Positions 1 to 7,892 of a DNA stretch of 8,929 nucleotides are shown piece after piece (position 1 is the stretch's first letter; each line of letters opens with the position of its first letter). A model generated the notes under the pieces. The model worked only from the letters and a program-made list of their open reading frames with translations, searched no databases and was not told the DNA's origin. The translations under genes and the position numbers were made by a program. The stretch comes from Gammaproteobacteria bacterium (GTDB lineage Bacteria; Pseudomonadota; Gammaproteobacteria; UBA9339): the NCBI GenBank assembly GCA_018814965.1, contig JAHIYS010000209.1:1-8929 (forward strand), given 5' to 3'.

Positions 1-3000
1 CTCCTACTTCTACCGACGCCCCATCCTCAAGATGCAAAATAGCTCCTATTGGTAAAAAATACTGTGCTGGCATATTGGTGCCACTTAAGCATAGCTCTTT
101 ACCATTTTTGTCCATCAATCTGACCATTGGACGTAATTCCTTTCCAGAACTACTACGCTGTGTAGTACCAGTAACAACAATGGTACTTAAGCCTGTAATC
201 TCGTCAGTTTGTCGATGCATACTAACGCCATCAATCAAATCAACAAATCGCGCCACACCAGCAACTTCAGTTACAATTGGGTGTGTATGTGGATCCCATT
301 GAGCAATTGTTTGACCAGCTTTACAAGAATCGCCATCACTAATGATTATCAAGGCTCCATAAGGCACTTTATAACGCTCATGTTCTCTACCATTACTATC
401 AACAACTGTTATCTCTCCAGAGCGTGAAACTGCAATCAAATTACCGCTTGGTTGTTTTACTGTCTTCATGTTATGCAATCTAACATTACCTGCTGTTTTG
501 ACCTGTACGCTATTCACAGCAGTAGTACGTGATGCTGCTCCTCCAATATGGAAGGTACGCATAGTTAACTGGGTTCCAGGTTCACCAATAGATTGCGCTG
601 CCATAATACCTATTGCTTCACCAATATTTACCATATGACCGCGAGCTAAATCACGCCCATAACACATGGAACATACGCCATATAACGTATCGCAAGTAAT
701 AGGAGAACGAACTTTAACTTGATCAACACCATGGGTCTCAATAATCTCTACCTTATGTTCATCAAGTAAAGTATTAATTGGAATTAATGTGTTTCCAGTA
801 ACAGGATCAATAACATCTTCAGCAGTAACACGACCTAATACTCTTTCATGCAAAGACTCGACCACATCTCCGCCTTCAATAAGAGGCTTCATTACAATAT
901 GATTTTTAGTGCCACAATCATGCTCTCTAACTACCACATCTTGTGCCACATCAACTAAACGACGAGTTAAATAACCTGAATTAGCAGTTTTTAATGCGGT
1001 ATCAGCTAACCCCTTACGAGCACCGTGAGTTGAAATAAAGTATTGTAATACGTTAAGACCTTCACGGAAATTCGCAGTAATCGGAGTTTCCATAATTGTG
1101 CCATCTGGTTTAGACATCAAGCCTCGCATACCAGCCAACTGCCTAATCTGTGCCGCAGAACCTCTAGCACCTGAATCTGCCATCATAAATATAGAATTAA
1201 ACGAAGACTGAATAACATCTTTGCCTTCTTTGTTGCGAACCTCTTCTGTTGATAAATTTTCCATCATGGCTTTGGCTACCTGATCATTGGCTCTCGACCA
1301 AATATCGATAACCTTATTGTAGCGCTCACCTTGGGTAACTAAGCCTGAGGCAAATTGTTTTTCAATCGCTAATACTTCTGTTTCAGCTTTAGCAACGAGC
1401 CCTTCCTTTTCTTTAGGAACAACCAAATCATCGAGCCCAATTGAAATTGAGGAATAAGTAGCATATTTGTAGCCAGTATACATTAATTGATCTGCAAAAA
1501 TTACCGTGGATTTAGGGCCTAAAATACGGTAACAATGATTAAGCAACCCTGATACAGCTTTTTTAGTAAGCGGACGATTAATTAATTTAAATGTCAAACC
1601 ATCAGGAACAATATGCCAAAGAATAGCCCTACCAACAGTAGTATCAGTTAGAACAATATTTTCAGTAGTATCGCCATTCTCACTAACAACAACCTCTTTT
1701 ATTCGAACTTTTATCTTAGCATGCAAAGCCACGCTTTCAGTTTCATAAGCACGCATTACCTCAGCAACATCAGCAAATATATATCCTTCACCAAGTACGT
1801 TTATTTTCTCTCGCGTCATGTAGTACAAACCTAAAACTACGTCTTGGGTTGGCACAATAATAGGGTCGCCGTTTGCTGGCGAAAGAATATTGTTGGTCGA
1901 CATCATTAAAGCACGACATTCTATTTGCGCCTCGATAGTAAGAGGAACGTGTACCGCCATTTGATCTCCGTCAAAGTCGGCGTTATAGGCTGTACAAACT
2001 AATGGATGCAACTGTATAGCTTTACCCTCAATTAATACTGGCTCAAATGCTTGGATACCCAAGCGATGCAAAGTAGGAGCACGATTTAACAATACTGGAT
2101 GTTCACGGATCACTTCTTCTAGAATATCCCACACTTCTGATACTTCATTTTCTACCATCTTCTTTGCAGCTTTAATCGTAGTAGCTAAACCCCTAAACTG
2201 TATTTTGCTGTAAATAAACGGTTTAAATAACTCTAAAGCCATTTTTTTAGGCAACCCACATTGATGCAGTTTTAGTGTTGGACCAACGACAATTACAGAA
2301 CGACCCGAGTAATCAACTCTCTTACCTAAAAGATTTTGACGGAAACGACCTTGCTTACCTTTAATCATATCAGCAAGTGATTTCAACGGTCTCTTGTTAG
2401 CACCAGTAATAGCACGACCACGCCTACCATTATCCAATAAAGCATCAACAGATTCTTGCAACATCCGTTTTTCATTACGCACAATGATATCTGGTGCATT
2501 TAAATCTAATAACCTTTTCAGACGATTATTACGATTGATCACTCGGCGGTATAAATCATTTAAATCTGAAGTAGCGAATCTACCACCATCAAGTGGCACT
2601 AATGGACGTAAATCTGGCGGCAATACCGGCAGTACCGTCAAAATCATCCACTCTGGTTTATTACCAGATCCTAAGAATGCTTCCAATACTCTTAACCGCT
2701 TACTAATTTTTTTGAACTTGGTATCAGAATTAGTTTTAGCTAGCTCAGCTCTTAATTCATCAATATTAGAGGCAAGATCAATCTCCCGCAATAATTTTTG
2801 AATTGCCTCAGCACCCATCATGGCTTCTAAATCGCTGCCATACTGTTCGGTCGCTTCCAAATATTCTTCATCGGAAAGCAGTTGGCCCTTTTCGTAAGGG
2901 GTAAGACCAGGATTAACAACAATGTATGCTTCAAAATAAAGAATACGCTCAATATCGCGCAAACTTATATCAAGCAAAATACCAATTCTAGAGGGTAGTG

Positions 3001-3352
3001 ATTTTAAATACCAAATATGTGCAACCGGACAAGCTAAATCAATATGTCCCATACGTTCTCGGCGTACACGAGACACTGTAACTTCAACGCCACATTTTTC
3101 ACAAACAACCCCACGATGCTTCAAACGTTTATACTTACCACACAAACACTCGTAATCTTTGATTGGACCAAAAATTTTGGCGCAAAATAGCCCATCACGC
3201 TCTGGCTTAAAAGTACGATAATTTATAGTTTCTGGTTTTTTAACTTCACCATAAGACCAAGAACGAATTGTTTCAGGTGAAGCAAGACCAATACGAATTA
3301 CATCGAACTCTTCTGGTTGCCCTTTGCGGACTAAATTAAGTAAATTTTTCAA
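1..3352 (-). CDS. rpoC: DNA-directed RNA polymerase subunit beta-prime, 5' part (3' end outside window)
   Basis: This is the largest subunit of the RNA polymerase core. With beta it forms the active centre and main channel. About 1117 codons are present and no stop is reached. E. coli beta-prime has 1407 residues, so roughly 290 are missing. Seen directly: the zinc-ribbon cysteines at 69, 71, 84 and 87; the catalytic motif NADFDGDQM with Mg-binding Asp459, Asp461 and Asp463; the second zinc site with Cys813, 887, 894 and 897; and the trigger-loop start with Met931, Arg932 and His935. All sit one residue below E. coli numbering. The sequence after the trigger-loop start matches the proteobacterial SI3 insert, and the window ends near the end of that insert. 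Segments translated across the gene show no frameshift. The start is TTG: MKNLLNLV aligns with the E. coli N-terminus, an in-frame TAA lies nine codons upstream with no ATG or GTG between, and TTGAGG sits 8 nt before the TTG. It follows rpoB by 97 bp and is probably cotranscribed with it. Confidence 0.98.
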   Translation of the reverse strand, partial: MKNLLNLVRKGQPEEFDVIRIGLASPETIRSWSYGEVKKPETINYRTFKPERDGLFCAKIFGPIKDYECLCGKYKRLKHRGVVCEKCGVEVTVSRVRRERMGHIDLACPVAHIWYLKSLPSRIGILLDISLRDIERILYFEAYIVVNPGLTPYEKGQLLSDEEYLEATEQYGSDLEAMMGAEAIQKLLREIDLASNIDELRAELAKTNSDTKFKKISKRLRVLEAFLGSGNKPEWMILTVLPVLPPDLRPLVPLDGGRFATSDLNDLYRRVINRNNRLKRLLDLNAPDIIVRNEKRMLQESVDALLDNGRRGRAITGANKRPLKSLADMIKGKQGRFRQNLLGKRVDYSGRSVIVVGPTLKLHQCGLPKKMALELFKPFIYSKIQFRGLATTIKAAKKMVENEVSEVWDILEEVIREHPVLLNRAPTLHRLGIQAFEPVLIEGKAIQLHPLVCTAYNADFDGDQMAVHVPLTIEAQIECRALMMSTNNILSPANGDPIIVPTQDVVLGLYYMTREKINVLGEGYIFADVAEVMRAYETESVALHAKIKVRIKEVVVSENGDTTENIVLTDTTVGRAILWHIVPDGLTFKLINRPLTKKAVSGLLNHCYRILGPKSTVIFADQLMYTGYKYATYSSISIGLDDLVVPKEKEGLVAKAETEVLAIEKQFASGLVTQGERYNKVIDIWSRANDQVAKAMMENLSTEEVRNKEGKDVIQSSFNSIFMMADSGARGSAAQIRQLAGMRGLMSKPDGTIMETPITANFREGLNVLQYFISTHGARKGLADTALKTANSGYLTRRLVDVAQDVVVREHDCGTKNHIVMKPLIEGGDVVESLHERVLGRVTAEDVIDPVTGNTLIPINTLLDEHKVEIIETHGVDQVKVRSPITCDTLYGVCSMCYGRDLARGHMVNIGEAIGIMAAQSIGEPGTQLTMRTFHIGGAASRTTAVNSVQVKTAGNVRLHNMKTVKQPSGNLIAVSRSGEITVVDSNGREHERYKVPYGALIIISDGDSCKAGQTIAQWDPHTHPIVTEVAGVARFVDLIDGVSMHRQTDEITGLSTIVVTGTTQRSSSGKELRPMVRLMDKNGKELCLSGTNMPAQYFLPIGAILHLEDGASVEVG

Positions 3353-3360
3353 ATTATGAT

Positions 3361-3366
3361 CCTCAA
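3361..3366 (-). promoter_or_regulatory. Ribosome binding site of rpoC (supports the TTG start)
   Basis: The sequence TTGAGG on the minus strand contains GAGG, complementary to the anti-Shine-Dalgarno. It lies 8 nt before the TTG at 3350-3352. With the in-frame TAA at 3380-3382 and no ATG or GTG in between, it fixes the unusual start codon. Confidence 0.75.
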
Positions 3367-3403
3367 TAAAAACGCTAATTTATCTTCATCTATCGCCTAC
3401 TAT

Positions 3404-3426
3404 TAAAATGACCCATAGCCATTTTA
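3404..3426 (-). other. Small hairpin between rpoB and rpoC
   Basis: In the 97-bp rpoB-rpoC gap, TAAAATG and CATTTTA form a perfect 7-bp inverted repeat around a 9-nt loop. In minus-strand RNA the loop can close further by one C-G and two G-U pairs, leaving a 3-nt loop. No U-tract follows, so it does not look like an intrinsic terminator. The direct repeat TAGTAGG lies on both sides (3436-3442 and 3396-3402). It could be an mRNA processing or stability element, or chance in AT-rich DNA. Confidence 0.3.
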
Positions 3427-3449
3427 GCAGGACTACCTACTAACTTGTC

Positions 3450-6400
3450 CTACTCAGTCTCGAGCTCAATATCAATACCCAACGACCTGATCTCTTTCAT
3501 AAGCACATTAAATGATTCTGGCATACCTGGCTCCATACCATGATCGCCATCAACTATTCTCTTGTACATCTTAGTACGACCTAAAACATCATCTGATTTA
3601 ACAGTTAACATTTCTTGTAAAGTATAAGCTGCGCCATATGCCTCAAGAGCCCATACTTCCATCTCTCCAAATCGTTGACCACCAAACTGTGCCTTACCAC
3701 CAAGCGGTTGCTGCGTTACTAAACTATATGAGCCAGTAGAACGCGCATGCATCTTATCATCAACCAAATGGTTTAATTTAAGCATATACATGTAACCAAC
3801 TGTAACCGGACGATCAAATTGTTTTCCCGTACGACCATCAACCAACTGTGTCTGACCATTTTCAGGAAGTTCGGCAAGAAGCAACATGTCCTTAACTTCT
3901 CTTTCAGTTGCACCATCAAATACCGGAGTAGTCATTGGCACACCACCAACTAAATTTTTAGATAAAACTTTTACCTCTTGATCGGTTAATTTCTCAAGAT
4001 CAACTTTTTGTCCTTTACCAAGATCGTAGATTTTTTGTAAAAATTTTCTAAGATCACTCATGCTGCACTTGTCGTCTAACATCTGACCAATCTTTGATCC
4101 AAGACTCTTAGCCGCCCAACCTAAATTAGTCTCTAAAACCTGTCCAATGTTCATACGAGAAGGCACACCAAGAGGATTTAATACAATATCAACCGGAGTA
4201 CAATCAGCAAGATGCGGCATATCTTCAATAGGAGCAATAATCGAAATTACACCCTTATTACCGTGTCTTCCTGCCATCTTATCGCCAACTTGCATCCGAC
4301 GTTTAACAGCCAAACTCACTTTAACAATTTTTAATACTCCAGGAGCTAAATCATCACCTTGAGCTAATTTTTTGCGTTCGTTTTCTAGCTTTTTCTCATA
4401 CTCCTTTGTTACCTGCTTTAGCTGCTTAGCCGCCTTCTCTAAATCTTTGACAGCCTTTTCATTGCTAATGCTAATCTCAACCCACTGTTCACAAGGAACT
4501 TTTTCTAAATGCTCCCAAGCAATCACTATTCCTTTTTTCAGGTTCTTTATACTACTACCATCAACTTTTTGACCGATTAAAATATCTTTTATCGATTGAT
4601 AAACAACATCTTCTTTAATACGGAGCTCATCAACCAAATCTTTTTTGATTTTTGCTAAAGATGCCTTTTCTATGTTTTTGGCACGCTCATCTTTTTCAAC
4701 ACCGTCGCGAGTAAATATTTGAATATCGATAACGGTACCGCTAGTGCTAGATGGAACACGTAACGAAGTATCTTTAACATCAGAAGCTTTCTCTCCAAAA
4801 ATAGCTCTTAATAGCTTTTCTTCTGGAGTTAGTTGGGTTTCCCCTTTAGGGGTAACTTTACCAACAAGAATATCACCTGCTGCAACTTCCGCTCCAATAT
4901 GCACAATACCGCACTCATCAAGCTTAGATAATGCACCCTCGCTCACATTAGGAATATCTGACGTGATCTCTTCAGGACCTAGTTTAGTATCACGAGCAAC
5001 ACATGTTAATTCCTGAATATGGACTGTAGTAAAACGCTCTTCTTGTACTAATCTCTCTGAAATAACAATCGAGTCTTCGAAGTTACAACCATACCAAGGC
5101 ATAAACGCCACTAGTAAATTTTGTCCTAAAGCTAACTCTCCTAAATCAGTACTTGGACCATCAGCCAAAACATCCCCTTTAGCAATATGATCACCAACTT
5201 CTACCAAAGGACGCTGACTAATACAGGTATTCTGATTAGATCTTGTATATTTAATAAGATTATAAATATCAACACCAGCCTCTTCCCCACCAATCAATTC
5301 ACCTTCATTAGCACGAACAACAATGCGCGAAGCATCAACTGAGTCAATGATACCGCCACGACGAGCAACTACAGCAACACCAGAATCGATTGCAACCTTA
5401 TACTCCATACCGGTACCAACTAAAGGTTTTTCTGAATGCATGGTTGGCACGGCTTGTCGTTGCATGTTTGAGCCCATAAGAGCACGACTAGTATCATCAT
5501 GTTCTAAGAATGGAATTAAAGCAGTAGCAATTGATACAATCTGGCTAGGTGATACATCAATATAATTAATATTTTCAACTGTGGTTAAAGTAAATTCCCC
5601 TTTATGTCTGCAAGGAATTAATTCATCAATAATAAGCCCATTTTTATCAATGGTAGTATTTGCTTGCGCGATATAAAAACCACCTTCTTCAATAGCAGAC
5701 AAGAAATCGATCTCTTCAGTAAGTTTACCAGCAACAACTTTACGATACGGACTTTCAATAAATCCATACCCATTGATCTTAGCGTAAACAGCCAATGAGT
5801 TAATCAAACCAATATTTGGTCCTTCTGGTGTCTCAATTGGACATAAGCGGCCATAATGGGTTGTATGCACATCTCGCACTTCGAATCCAGCTCGCTCCCT
5901 AGTTAAACCACCAGGTCCTAATGCTGAAATACGACGCTTATGGGTTACAGCAGTAAGAGGATTATTTTGATCCATAAACTGCGATAATTGCCCTGAACCA
6001 AAAAACTCTTTAATTGCTGCAGCTATTGGCTTAGCATTAAATAGGTCTTGTGGCATAAGATTTTCAGTATCGGCCAAACCTAAACGCTCTTTTACAACAC
6101 GCTCTACCCTAATCAATCCGATGCGGAATTGATTTTCTACCATTTCACCAACACTACGAACACGACGATTACCTAAATGATCAATATCATCTATTTCACC
6201 TTTTCCATCGCGAATGCTAACCAACATTTTGATTACATCAACAATATCATCTTTAGTCAAAACGCCTGAGCCTTCAAAACTTAAACGACCTAATTTACGA
6301 TTAAATTTCATTCTCCCAACATTAGATAAATCATAACGCTCAGGTGTAAAAAACAAGTTACGGAATAGATTCTCTGCAGATTCTTTGGTTGGCGGTTCCC

Positions 6401-7580
6401 CTGGACGCATAATACGATATATTTCAACCAAGGCTTCTAATTGTGTGGTTGCTGAATCGATACGCAAAGTATCGGAAATATAAAGACCGCGATCAAGTTC
6501 ATTAACATAAAGTGTTTCAAATGAATCCACTCCAGCCTTACGGAAAGCATTAATTAGTTCTGCAGTAATTTCTGTATTAGCTGCTGCCAACACCTCTCCA
6601 GTTTTCTTATTTAGAACCGGCTTGGCGATAACTTTATCAAGCAAATATTCTAAAGGAACATGCAAAATTTTAATGCCTGCTTTTTGCATTTGTGATACAT
6701 GGCGCTGGGAAACCCTTCTTCCCTGCTCAACAATTACATTACCTGATTTATCTTTGATGTCGATAGCTGCAAGCTCACCACGTAAGCGCTCAGGATCTAA
6801 AGTAAAAATGATATCTTCCCCGTTTAAGGAAAAGGTATTTGTTTCAAAAAACATTTCTAAAATTTGTTCAGTACCAAAACCTAAAGCTCGTAATAAAACG
6901 GTAACTGGTAATTTACGACGACGATCAATACGCACAAAAACACAATCCTTTGGATCAAATTCAAAATCAAGCCATGAACCACGATAAGGAATTATTCGTG
7001 CAGAAAAAAGCAGCTTACCAGAAGAGTGGGTTTTCCCCTTATCATGTTCAAAAAACACCCCTGGGGAACGATGCAATTGCGATACTACAACTCGCTCTAT
7101 CCCATTAATAACAAAACTACCGGTATCAGTCATCAGAGGTAGATCACCAATATAAATTTCCTGTTCTTTAATATCTTTTACTGTTTTATTACCAGCTGCA
7201 TCTTTTTCATAAACCGTAAGACGTAATTTTACCCTCAACGCTACCGCATAGTTTAAGCCTCGAGTACGACATTCCCTAACGTCAAACATCGGCTCGCCAA
7301 GATTATAGTTAACATAATCTAATTGTGCTCCACCAGAATAGCTAATAATAGGAAAAACTGACTTGAATACAGCATGTAAGCCTGTATCCGCCAACATTTC
7401 AGGCTTAACCCCAATTTGTAGGAAATCTCGATAGGAATCTACCTGTGTCGCCAAAAGATATGGTGGCGCTACGGTAACAGGATGTTTAGCAAAGCTTTTA
7501 CGGATACGTTTTTTCTCAGTATAAGAAAAAGCTGCCTGTGAATTAAATCTATGAGTCTTAGTCTGCGGAATATGGTTCAT
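3450..7580 (-). CDS. rpoB: DNA-directed RNA polymerase subunit beta
   Basis: This is the second-largest RNA polymerase core subunit, forming one side of the active-site cleft and the rifampicin pocket. It has 1376 residues against 1342 in E. coli. Seen: the N-terminal SYTEKKRIRK block, displaced 15 residues by an N-terminal extension; the protrusion and lobe with the proteobacterial insert (roughly 245-365); the rifampicin region QLSQFMDQNNPL from residue 531; NFEDSI with Glu835 and Asp836 (E. coli 813/814); DKMAGRHGNKG with Lys1101 and Lys1109 (E. coli 1065/1073); and the C-terminal PESFNVLMKEIRSLGIDIELE. Asp537, His547 and Ser552, equivalent to E. coli D516, H526 and S531, are the susceptible-type residues. 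The charged, lysine-rich insert before residue 1075 is about 14 residues longer than in E. coli. ATG is the only possible start: an in-frame TAG lies two codons upstream and no ATG, GTG or TTG follows before the conserved block. It lies 312 bp after rplL and ends with TAG. Confidence 0.99.
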   Translation of the reverse strand: MNHIPQTKTHRFNSQAAFSYTEKKRIRKSFAKHPVTVAPPYLLATQVDSYRDFLQIGVKPEMLADTGLHAVFKSVFPIISYSGGAQLDYVNYNLGEPMFDVRECRTRGLNYAVALRVKLRLTVYEKDAAGNKTVKDIKEQEIYIGDLPLMTDTGSFVINGIERVVVSQLHRSPGVFFEHDKGKTHSSGKLLFSARIIPYRGSWLDFEFDPKDCVFVRIDRRRKLPVTVLLRALGFGTEQILEMFFETNTFSLNGEDIIFTLDPERLRGELAAIDIKDKSGNVIVEQGRRVSQRHVSQMQKAGIKILHVPLEYLLDKVIAKPVLNKKTGEVLAAANTEITAELINAFRKAGVDSFETLYVNELDRGLYISDTLRIDSATTQLEALVEIYRIMRPGEPPTKESAENLFRNLFFTPERYDLSNVGRMKFNRKLGRLSFEGSGVLTKDDIVDVIKMLVSIRDGKGEIDDIDHLGNRRVRSVGEMVENQFRIGLIRVERVVKERLGLADTENLMPQDLFNAKPIAAAIKEFFGSGQLSQFMDQNNPLTAVTHKRRISALGPGGLTRERAGFEVRDVHTTHYGRLCPIETPEGPNIGLINSLAVYAKINGYGFIESPYRKVVAGKLTEEIDFLSAIEEGGFYIAQANTTIDKNGLIIDELIPCRHKGEFTLTTVENINYIDVSPSQIVSIATALIPFLEHDDTSRALMGSNMQRQAVPTMHSEKPLVGTGMEYKVAIDSGVAVVARRGGIIDSVDASRIVVRANEGELIGGEEAGVDIYNLIKYTRSNQNTCISQRPLVEVGDHIAKGDVLADGPSTDLGELALGQNLLVAFMPWYGCNFEDSIVISERLVQEERFTTVHIQELTCVARDTKLGPEEITSDIPNVSEGALSKLDECGIVHIGAEVAAGDILVGKVTPKGETQLTPEEKLLRAIFGEKASDVKDTSLRVPSSTSGTVIDIQIFTRDGVEKDERAKNIEKASLAKIKKDLVDELRIKEDVVYQSIKDILIGQKVDGSSIKNLKKGIVIAWEHLEKVPCEQWVEISISNEKAVKDLEKAAKQLKQVTKEYEKKLENERKKLAQGDDLAPGVLKIVKVSLAVKRRMQVGDKMAGRHGNKGVISIIAPIEDMPHLADCTPVDIVLNPLGVPSRMNIGQVLETNLGWAAKSLGSKIGQMLDDKCSMSDLRKFLQKIYDLGKGQKVDLEKLTDQEVKVLSKNLVGGVPMTTPVFDGATEREVKDMLLLAELPENGQTQLVDGRTGKQFDRPVTVGYMYMLKLNHLVDDKMHARSTGSYSLVTQQPLGGKAQFGGQRFGEMEVWALEAYGAAYTLQEMLTVKSDDVLGRTKMYKRIVDGDHGMEPGMPESFNVLMKEIRSLGIDIELETE

Positions 7581-7586
7581 TAACTA

Positions 7587-7592
7587 CCCTCT
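7587..7592 (-). promoter_or_regulatory. Ribosome binding site of rpoB
   Basis: AGAGGG on the minus strand ends 6 nt before the ATG at 7578-7580. With an in-frame TAG two codons upstream of the ATG, it confirms that translation starts here and that the N-terminal extension of RpoB is real. Confidence 0.7.
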
Positions 7593-7671
7593 ATAAACTC
7601 TACTATGAAAAACATTAACTGGAAATACAATAAGTTAACTTTCTTTGATCTCTAAATAAAAACAAGCGCCT

Positions 7672-7700
7672 ATTATAGTTTACAACATATATCTTAAGGC
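7672..7700 (-). promoter_or_regulatory. Possible internal promoter for rpoBC
   Basis: A perfect -10 hexamer TATAAT (7672-7677) on the minus strand is followed by AGGCGC, a GC-rich discriminator in otherwise AT-rich DNA. GC-rich discriminators are typical of promoters under stringent control. With a 17-bp spacer, the -35 position (7695-7700) reads GCCTTA, a poor match to TTGACA, and there is no TGn extended -10. Initiation here would give an rpoB leader of roughly 85 nt. TATAAT can also arise by chance in such DNA, so this is tentative. Confidence 0.25.
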
Positions 7701-7717
7701 ATGATTAAGCTTATCAT

Positions 7718-7790
7718 TGCGTCATTTTACGTTTCTATAAATCACCGACTCACTTATACAGCAATACAAAGAAACTTTTTATTTGACGCA
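7718..7790 (-). other. Nested inverted repeats, candidate structured RNA upstream of rpoB
   Basis: In the minus-strand transcript UGCGUCA (7784-7790) is complementary to UGACGCA (7718-7724). Inside that pair, GUUUCU (7770-7775) is complementary to AGAAAC (7731-7736), and UAUAA (7754-7758) to UUAUA (7736-7740). The three pairs are collinear and could build one branched or interrupted stem of about 73 nt, with A-rich internal loops of 8 and 6 nt. The outermost pair begins 3 nt after the strong 28-nt hairpin. A long imperfect duplex here could be an RNase III substrate, by analogy with E. coli. Each pair is short, so chance remains possible. Confidence 0.3.
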
Positions 7791-7793
7791 GCA

Positions 7794-7821
7794 ATCCAGG
7801 GAAACCATAGCTCCCCTGGAT
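7794..7821 (-). other. Strong RNA hairpin downstream of rplL (candidate attenuator or processing site)
   Basis: ATCCAGGG and CCCTGGAT form a perfect 8-bp stem. In minus-strand RNA the inner bases continue with G-U, A-U, G-U and C-G pairs to give a 12-bp stem capped by UAUG. On the plus strand the two G-U pairs would be A-C mismatches, so the full stem belongs to the operon transcript. It starts about 70 nt after the rplL stop, close to where I recall the E. coli partial terminator. No U-tract follows: the RNA continues UUGCUGCGUCA. That argues against a simple intrinsic terminator and for a processing, stability or factor-dependent element. Confidence 0.65.
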
Positions 7822-7868
7822 CACATATAACAATACTATTTGCAACACAAGCCAAGATATCTACTTTT

Positions 7869-7885
7869 ATTTATACGTTATAAAT
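7869..7885 (-). other. AT-only palindrome just after the rplL stop
   Basis: ATTTATA and TATAAAT are perfect 7-bp inverted repeats around a 3-nt centre, starting 7 nt after the rplL stop codon. All pairs are A-T, so an RNA stem would be weak, and no U-run follows. It may be a minor mRNA feature or chance. Confidence 0.2.
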
Positions 7886-7892
7886 CAAAATA

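Larger units (their letters stand above)
7581..7892 (-). other. rplL-rpoB intergenic region (312 bp, untranslated, structured)
   Basis: No convincing gene lies here. A 60-codon plus-strand ORF (7701-7883) has no family resemblance that I recognise and crosses the inverted repeats. In mRNA order the gap holds an all-AT palindrome just after the rplL stop, a strong 28-nt hairpin, a nested pair of complementary segments, a possible -10 element and the rpoB ribosome binding site. From memory, E. coli has a gap of about the same size at this point, containing a partial terminator and an RNase III site that lower rpoBC expression relative to the ribosomal genes. Length and position fit the same role here by inference. 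Confidence 0.7.

Noticed and set aside
2394..2801. Plus-strand ORF of 135 codons opposite rpoC
   Set aside because: It lies entirely within a highly conserved coding part of rpoC, with no family resemblance. Typical shadow ORF.
1..3352. Possible frameshift or pseudogene in rpoC
   Set aside because: The frame is open from the TTG to the window edge, all catalytic and zinc residues are present, and motif spacing matches E. coli. It is only cut by the window.
5859..5867. Thr573 in RpoB replacing Pro552 of E. coli (HPTHYG becomes HTTHYG)
   Set aside because: At first taken for the resistance site P564, but that proline (in ETPEGP) is intact. Position 552 varies among bacteria (Tyr in Bacillus, Arg in Thermus), so the change is not remarkable.
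6622..6987. Plus-strand ORF of 121 codons opposite rpoB
   Set aside because: Shadow of the conserved rpoB frame, with no domain and no independent support.
7706..7717. Imperfect palindrome around AAGCTT upstream of the possible -10 element
   Set aside because: Only a short stem with a bulge, no U-tract, and no known operator resemblance.
7827..7855. TTGGCT-17 bp-TGTTAT promoter-like sequence after rplL
   Set aside because: Both hexamers match consensus at only four of six positions, and transcription would start inside the strong hairpin. Expected by chance in AT-rich DNA.
7701..7883. Plus-strand 60-codon ORF in the rplL-rpoB gap
   Set aside because: It is not inside a gene, but its product resembles nothing I know, no good ribosome binding site is seen, and it runs through the inverted repeats, so a structured leader explains the region better.
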